Origin: Klebsiella sp. BIGb0407
GTDB lineage: Bacteria > Pseudomonadota > Gammaproteobacteria > Enterobacterales > Enterobacteriaceae
Direction of reading: 5' to 3'
Assembly (NCBI RefSeq): GCF_024807845.1
Contig: NZ_JANUEQ010000002.1
Span: 496,001-560,000 of the forward strand
Length of the DNA stretch: 64,000 bases
This document shows, piece by piece, positions 61,644-64,000 of the stretch (position 1 is the first letter of the stretch; each line of letters opens with the position of its first letter). The notes under the pieces were generated by a model. That model had not been told where the DNA came from, did not search any database, and worked only from the letters and a program-made list of their open reading frames with translations. Made by a program: the position numbers and the translations under genes.

Positions 61644-62078
61644 ATGAAATTTATCGATATTGGTGAAGTGGCTAAGCAAACAGGGATGAAACCTTCGGCG
61701 TTACGCTATTACGAAAAAATAGGACTGATTTCTTCAGGCTCTCGTCATGGGCTGCGTCGGCAATTCCCGCACCATGTTGTACTCCAGCTAAAACTGATTG
61801 CTATGGGCAAATCCGCCGGTTTCTCACTGGAAGAAATTGCCAGTATGTTTGGTCACCAGGGGGTACCTGAGTTACCGCGTGACCTGCTGCATCAAAAAGC
61901 CGATCAAATAGACCAGCAAATCCATAAACTTGCCGCACTGCGAGACACGTTACGTCATGTAGCAGACTGCCCTGCGCCTTCCCATATGGAGTGCCCTACT
62001 TTTAAACGGCTGGTTGAAGTCACAGGAAAAAGTCGCCGTAAGCCACGTAGCAAAACTCCCGGCTCAACATCGAAATAA
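61644..62078 (+). CDS. MerR-family transcriptional regulator
   Basis: 144 residues from the ATG at 61644 after TTGAGG; the open frame starts at 61611 but the family begins 'FIDIGEVAKQTGMKPSALRYYEKIGLI'. A winged helix-turn-helix, a dimerisation helix, and a short effector tail with two cysteines ('CPAPSHMECPTF'). It lacks the four-Cys cluster of SoxR, so it is not SoxR. Basic C-terminus. Probable regulator of the divergent MFS gene. Confidence 0.9.
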   Translation: MKFIDIGEVAKQTGMKPSALRYYEKIGLISSGSRHGLRRQFPHHVVLQLKLIAMGKSAGFSLEEIASMFGHQGVPELPRDLLHQKADQIDQQIHKLAALRDTLRHVADCPAPSHMECPTFKRLVEVTGKSRRKPRSKTPGSTSK

Positions 62079-62083
62079 TGCAG

Positions 62084-62482
62084 TTATTCATCAATTGGCT
62101 GCTTACGGGAAGCCATCACTTTCGGTAAGTTAATTTCTATCCAGTCGGCTAATGCTTCCACCTTTTCGGCCACCTCATTTCCCAATGGCGTTAAAGTATA
62201 TTCCACATGAGGAGGAACAACCGGATAAGAATGACGGGTAACAAAGCCATCCGCCTCCAGCCATTGCAGAGTTTGCGCCAGCATTTTTTCACTGACTCCG
62301 CCCATCTTACGTCTTAGCTCACTGAAGCGATGGGTTCCACTCTGTAAAGCAATAAGGATCAGAACCCCCCAGCGGCTGGTGACATGCTTTAGTACTTCCC
62401 TGGAAGGGCAGGCTGCGGCAAATAAATCACCATCACGTTGTAGTTCAGATATCAGACGGGGTCGCACCATTAAATCACTCAT
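62084..62482 (-). CDS. ytfH: HxlR-family regulator YtfH
   Basis: 132 residues with the HxlR winged helix: 'CPSREVLKHVTSRWGVLILIALQSGTHRFSELRRKMGGVSEKMLAQTLQWLEADGFVTR', and a Cys26 at the position used for redox/electrophile sensing in this family. Divergent from qorB, as ytfH-ytfG in E. coli, and convergent with merR (5 bp apart). Confidence 0.9.
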   Translation of the reverse strand: MSDLMVRPRLISELQRDGDLFAAACPSREVLKHVTSRWGVLILIALQSGTHRFSELRRKMGGVSEKMLAQTLQWLEADGFVTRHSYPVVPPHVEYTLTPLGNEVAEKVEALADWIEINLPKVMASRKQPIDE

Positions 62483-62573
62483 TGATACTTACCTTTTTGT
62501 ACGTACTTACTAAAAGTTAGCTAGGGTGTTAGTGTGACACAACATCACTAAAACATCACGCAGGAGAGTCAAA

Positions 62574-63440
62574 ATGTTTGCAATCACAGGTGCATCCGGT
62601 CAATTAGGCCGTCTGGTTATTGAAGAGTTAGTTACCTATGTTGAAGCTGAAAAGCTGGTTGCTGTAGTCCGTAATCCGGCCAAAGTGGCAGATCTTTCCC
62701 AATCCGGCGTCGTGGTTCGGGCGGCAGATTATAATGATCAGACAGCACTGACAGCCGCCTTTGCGGGCGTAGAAAAACTGCTGCTGATCTCTTCCAGTGA
62801 AGTCGGGCTGCGCGTAGCACAACACCGCAAGGTGATTGAGGCTGCAAAACAGGCAGGCGTTAAACTGATCGCCTATACCAGCTTGCTGCACGCGACTGAT
62901 TCTCCGCTGGCACTCGCCGCTGAACATATCGAAACCGAACAGCTGCTGGCTGACTCAGGTATTCCCTTCGTCTTGCTGCGTAATGGCTGGTATACCGAAA
63001 ACTATCTCGCTTCCCTGCCACCGGCATTGGAACATGGCGTATTTATTGGTAGCACAGGTGAAGGCAAAATCTCCGCCTCGCCGCGTGCGGATTATGCCGC
63101 TGCTGCCGCTAAAGTCCTGACTCTGGATGACCAGGCAGGTAAAGTCTATGAGCTGGCAGGTGATGATGCCTGGACGTTAAGCGAACTGGCCGCAGAAGTG
63201 GCTAAGCAAACCGCAAGCGAGCTGCACTATCAGAATCTGAGTGAGGCTGATTTTAAGGCGGCATTACTGAATGCAGGTTTACCTGAAGGACTGGCGGGCG
63301 TGCTGGCTGATTCCGATACCGGAGCGTCAAAAGGCGGCTTGTTTGATGATAAACGTCAGCTTAGTCAGTTAATTGGCCGTCCAACCGTCCCACTGAGCGT
63401 CAGCGTTAAAGAAGCATTATCTGCACTGAAAAGCGCTTAA
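62574..63440 (+). CDS. qorB: NAD(P)H:quinone oxidoreductase 2 QorB (YtfG)
   Basis: 288 residues (E. coli 286), near-identical. NmrA-like Rossmann fold with 'AITGASGQLGRLVIEEL' at the start, 'LLLISSSEVG' and 'RNGWYTENYLASLPPALEHGVFIG'. Reduces quinones with NADPH in the cytoplasm. CAGGAGAG precedes the ATG. Probably controlled by the divergent ytfH product. Confidence 0.95.
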   Translation: MFAITGASGQLGRLVIEELVTYVEAEKLVAVVRNPAKVADLSQSGVVVRAADYNDQTALTAAFAGVEKLLLISSSEVGLRVAQHRKVIEAAKQAGVKLIAYTSLLHATDSPLALAAEHIETEQLLADSGIPFVLLRNGWYTENYLASLPPALEHGVFIGSTGEGKISASPRADYAAAAAKVLTLDDQAGKVYELAGDDAWTLSELAAEVAKQTASELHYQNLSEADFKAALLNAGLPEGLAGVLADSDTGASKGGLFDDKRQLSQLIGRPTVPLSVSVKEALSALKSA

Positions 63441-63450
63441 TCTCTGGTTC

Positions 63451-63479
63451 TCCCCACGGATATCCTTACACTGTGGGGA
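63451..63479 (+). terminator. Hairpin after qorB
   Basis: TCCCCAC / GTGGGGA 7-bp stem with a 15-nt loop, 10 bp after the qorB stop; no T-run. Confidence 0.4.
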
Positions 63480-63500
63480 AGAGCCCAGAGGAGATATATA

Positions 63501-64000
63501 GTGCAAGGTGTTCCTGCGTCTTTCAGTGATGAACGAGACAGCGCTCAATTCCGCCATCTGCCACAGCTGGCTGGCGTTGAGCTTTATCACGCCCATATCA
63601 CCAAATATGCTTTTGAGCCTCATACCCATGAGGCTTTTGGTATTGGAGCGATTACAGGGGGAGCGGAGCGTTTTCGTTACCGCGGCGAGCAGCTGGTTGC
63701 TCCTGCGGATTCTCTGGTACTGATGAATCCTGATGAACTGCATACCGGTGAGTCCGCCAGCGATGATGGCTGGCAGTACCGGATGATTTATCTTGAGCCA
63801 GACTTTCTGGAATCCCTGACCGGGGAACGAAACTGGTGGTTTAATGCCGCCGTTAACCATGACCCGCTGCGGGCGCGGCAGATTTCTCAGCTTATTGGCG
63901 GTTTATGGCAGGTTCCGGATACCCTCGCCCAGCAAGGTCTGCTGCTCCATCTGGTTGATACCTTCCGTCCATATGCTCGTCATTCGCCAGGACATGTAAG
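63501..64000 (+). CDS. AraC-family regulator, N-terminal part (cut by window end)
   Basis: A frame opens with a GTG at 63501, preceded by CAGAGGAGA, and stays open to the window edge (~166 codons). The sequence is the AraC-type cupin sensor: 'FEPHTHEAFGIGAITGGAERFRYRGEQLVAPADSLVLMNPDELHTGESA' and 'MIYLEPDFL'. The C-terminal DNA-binding domain would lie beyond the window. Gene neighbours of such AraC proteins are often LysE-type or EamA exporters; not visible here. Confidence 0.85.
   Translation, partial: MQGVPASFSDERDSAQFRHLPQLAGVELYHAHITKYAFEPHTHEAFGIGAITGGAERFRYRGEQLVAPADSLVLMNPDELHTGESASDDGWQYRMIYLEPDFLESLTGERNWWFNAAVNHDPLRARQISQLIGGLWQVPDTLAQQGLLLHLVDTFRPYARHSPGHV

Noticed and set aside
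61644..62078. SoxR identity for the MerR protein
   Set aside because: The operator-like DNA recalls SoxR sites, but the protein lacks the four-cysteine iron-sulfur cluster.

Overview
The window is chromosomal DNA of a member of the Enterobacterales that is not Escherichia. Many proteins are near-identical in length and sequence to E. coli K-12 counterparts as I remember them (ProP, Aer, RlmG, YgjP, YqjA, YqjF, Fbp, Ppa, MsrA, TamA/TamB, YtfK, CysQ, QorB). The gene order is mosaic and there are several AT-rich islands E. coli lacks. The genus cannot be fixed from the sequence; moderate GC, a BcsD-containing cellulose operon and a complete lsr operon would fit a Hafnia-, Yersiniaceae- or Budviciaceae-like lineage (inference).

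Layout. 1-4.7 kb: end of a cellulose synthesis operon (bcsC partial, bcsD, bcsZ, translationally coupled). 4.8-7.7 kb: a SAH-hydrolase-like protein lacking several canonical catalytic residues, then an AT-rich lipoprotein that joins an aegerolysin-like domain to a calcineurin-like phosphoesterase. 7.8-13.2 kb: cold-shock gene, aer (with a sigma-28 promoter and, behind it, a decayed duplicate of its own 5' end), proP, a tandem molbindin and hdeD. 13.3-14.5 kb: an AT-rich gene of unknown function that looks like a secreted effector, between hdeD and a deletion-scarred partial copy of hdeD. 14.5-23.1 kb: the autoinducer-2 uptake and processing system lsrACDBFG, divergent from lsrRK. 23.2-25.1 kb: an ASCH protein and the first AB-type toxin locus (CtxB-like B subunit, then a pertussis/enterotoxin-like ADP-ribosyltransferase A subunit). 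25.4-34.2 kb: fadH, rlmG, ygjP, ygjR, yqjA, mzrA and yqjCDEK-yqjF. 34.3-51.9 kb: the mpl-fbp-ppa-ytfP-tamB-tamA-msrA-ytfL-ytfK-ytfJ-cysQ block, with a chemoreceptor and a secreted DUF1593 protein inserted. 52.1-62.1 kb: an accessory block lying between cysQ and ytfH (where E. coli has cpdB): bglH porin, GH43 xylosidase plus GPH symporter plus AraC regulator, a second AB-type toxin locus, and an MFS exporter with a MerR regulator. 62.1-64 kb: ytfH, qorB and the start of another AraC regulator.

Most striking content. Two separate two-gene loci each encode a small secreted disulfide-containing B-like protein followed by a secreted ADP-ribosyltransferase with the R / S-T-S / E active-site signature and a C-terminal cysteine loop plus tail. 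The A proteins are clear paralogs; the B proteins are not, one resembling cholera toxin B and the other weakly resembling the SubB/PltB type. With the aegerolysin-phosphoesterase lipoprotein and the effector-like gene, the window suggests a host-interacting, possibly insect- or animal-associated lifestyle. Two minus-strand genes (DUF1593 protein and bglH) carry BglG/LicT-type antiterminator leaders although no bglG-like gene is in the window, implying control by a distant sugar-responsive antiterminator.

Functions are assigned by recognition of family sequence and motifs only; no database search was run. Comparisons with named proteins are from memory.
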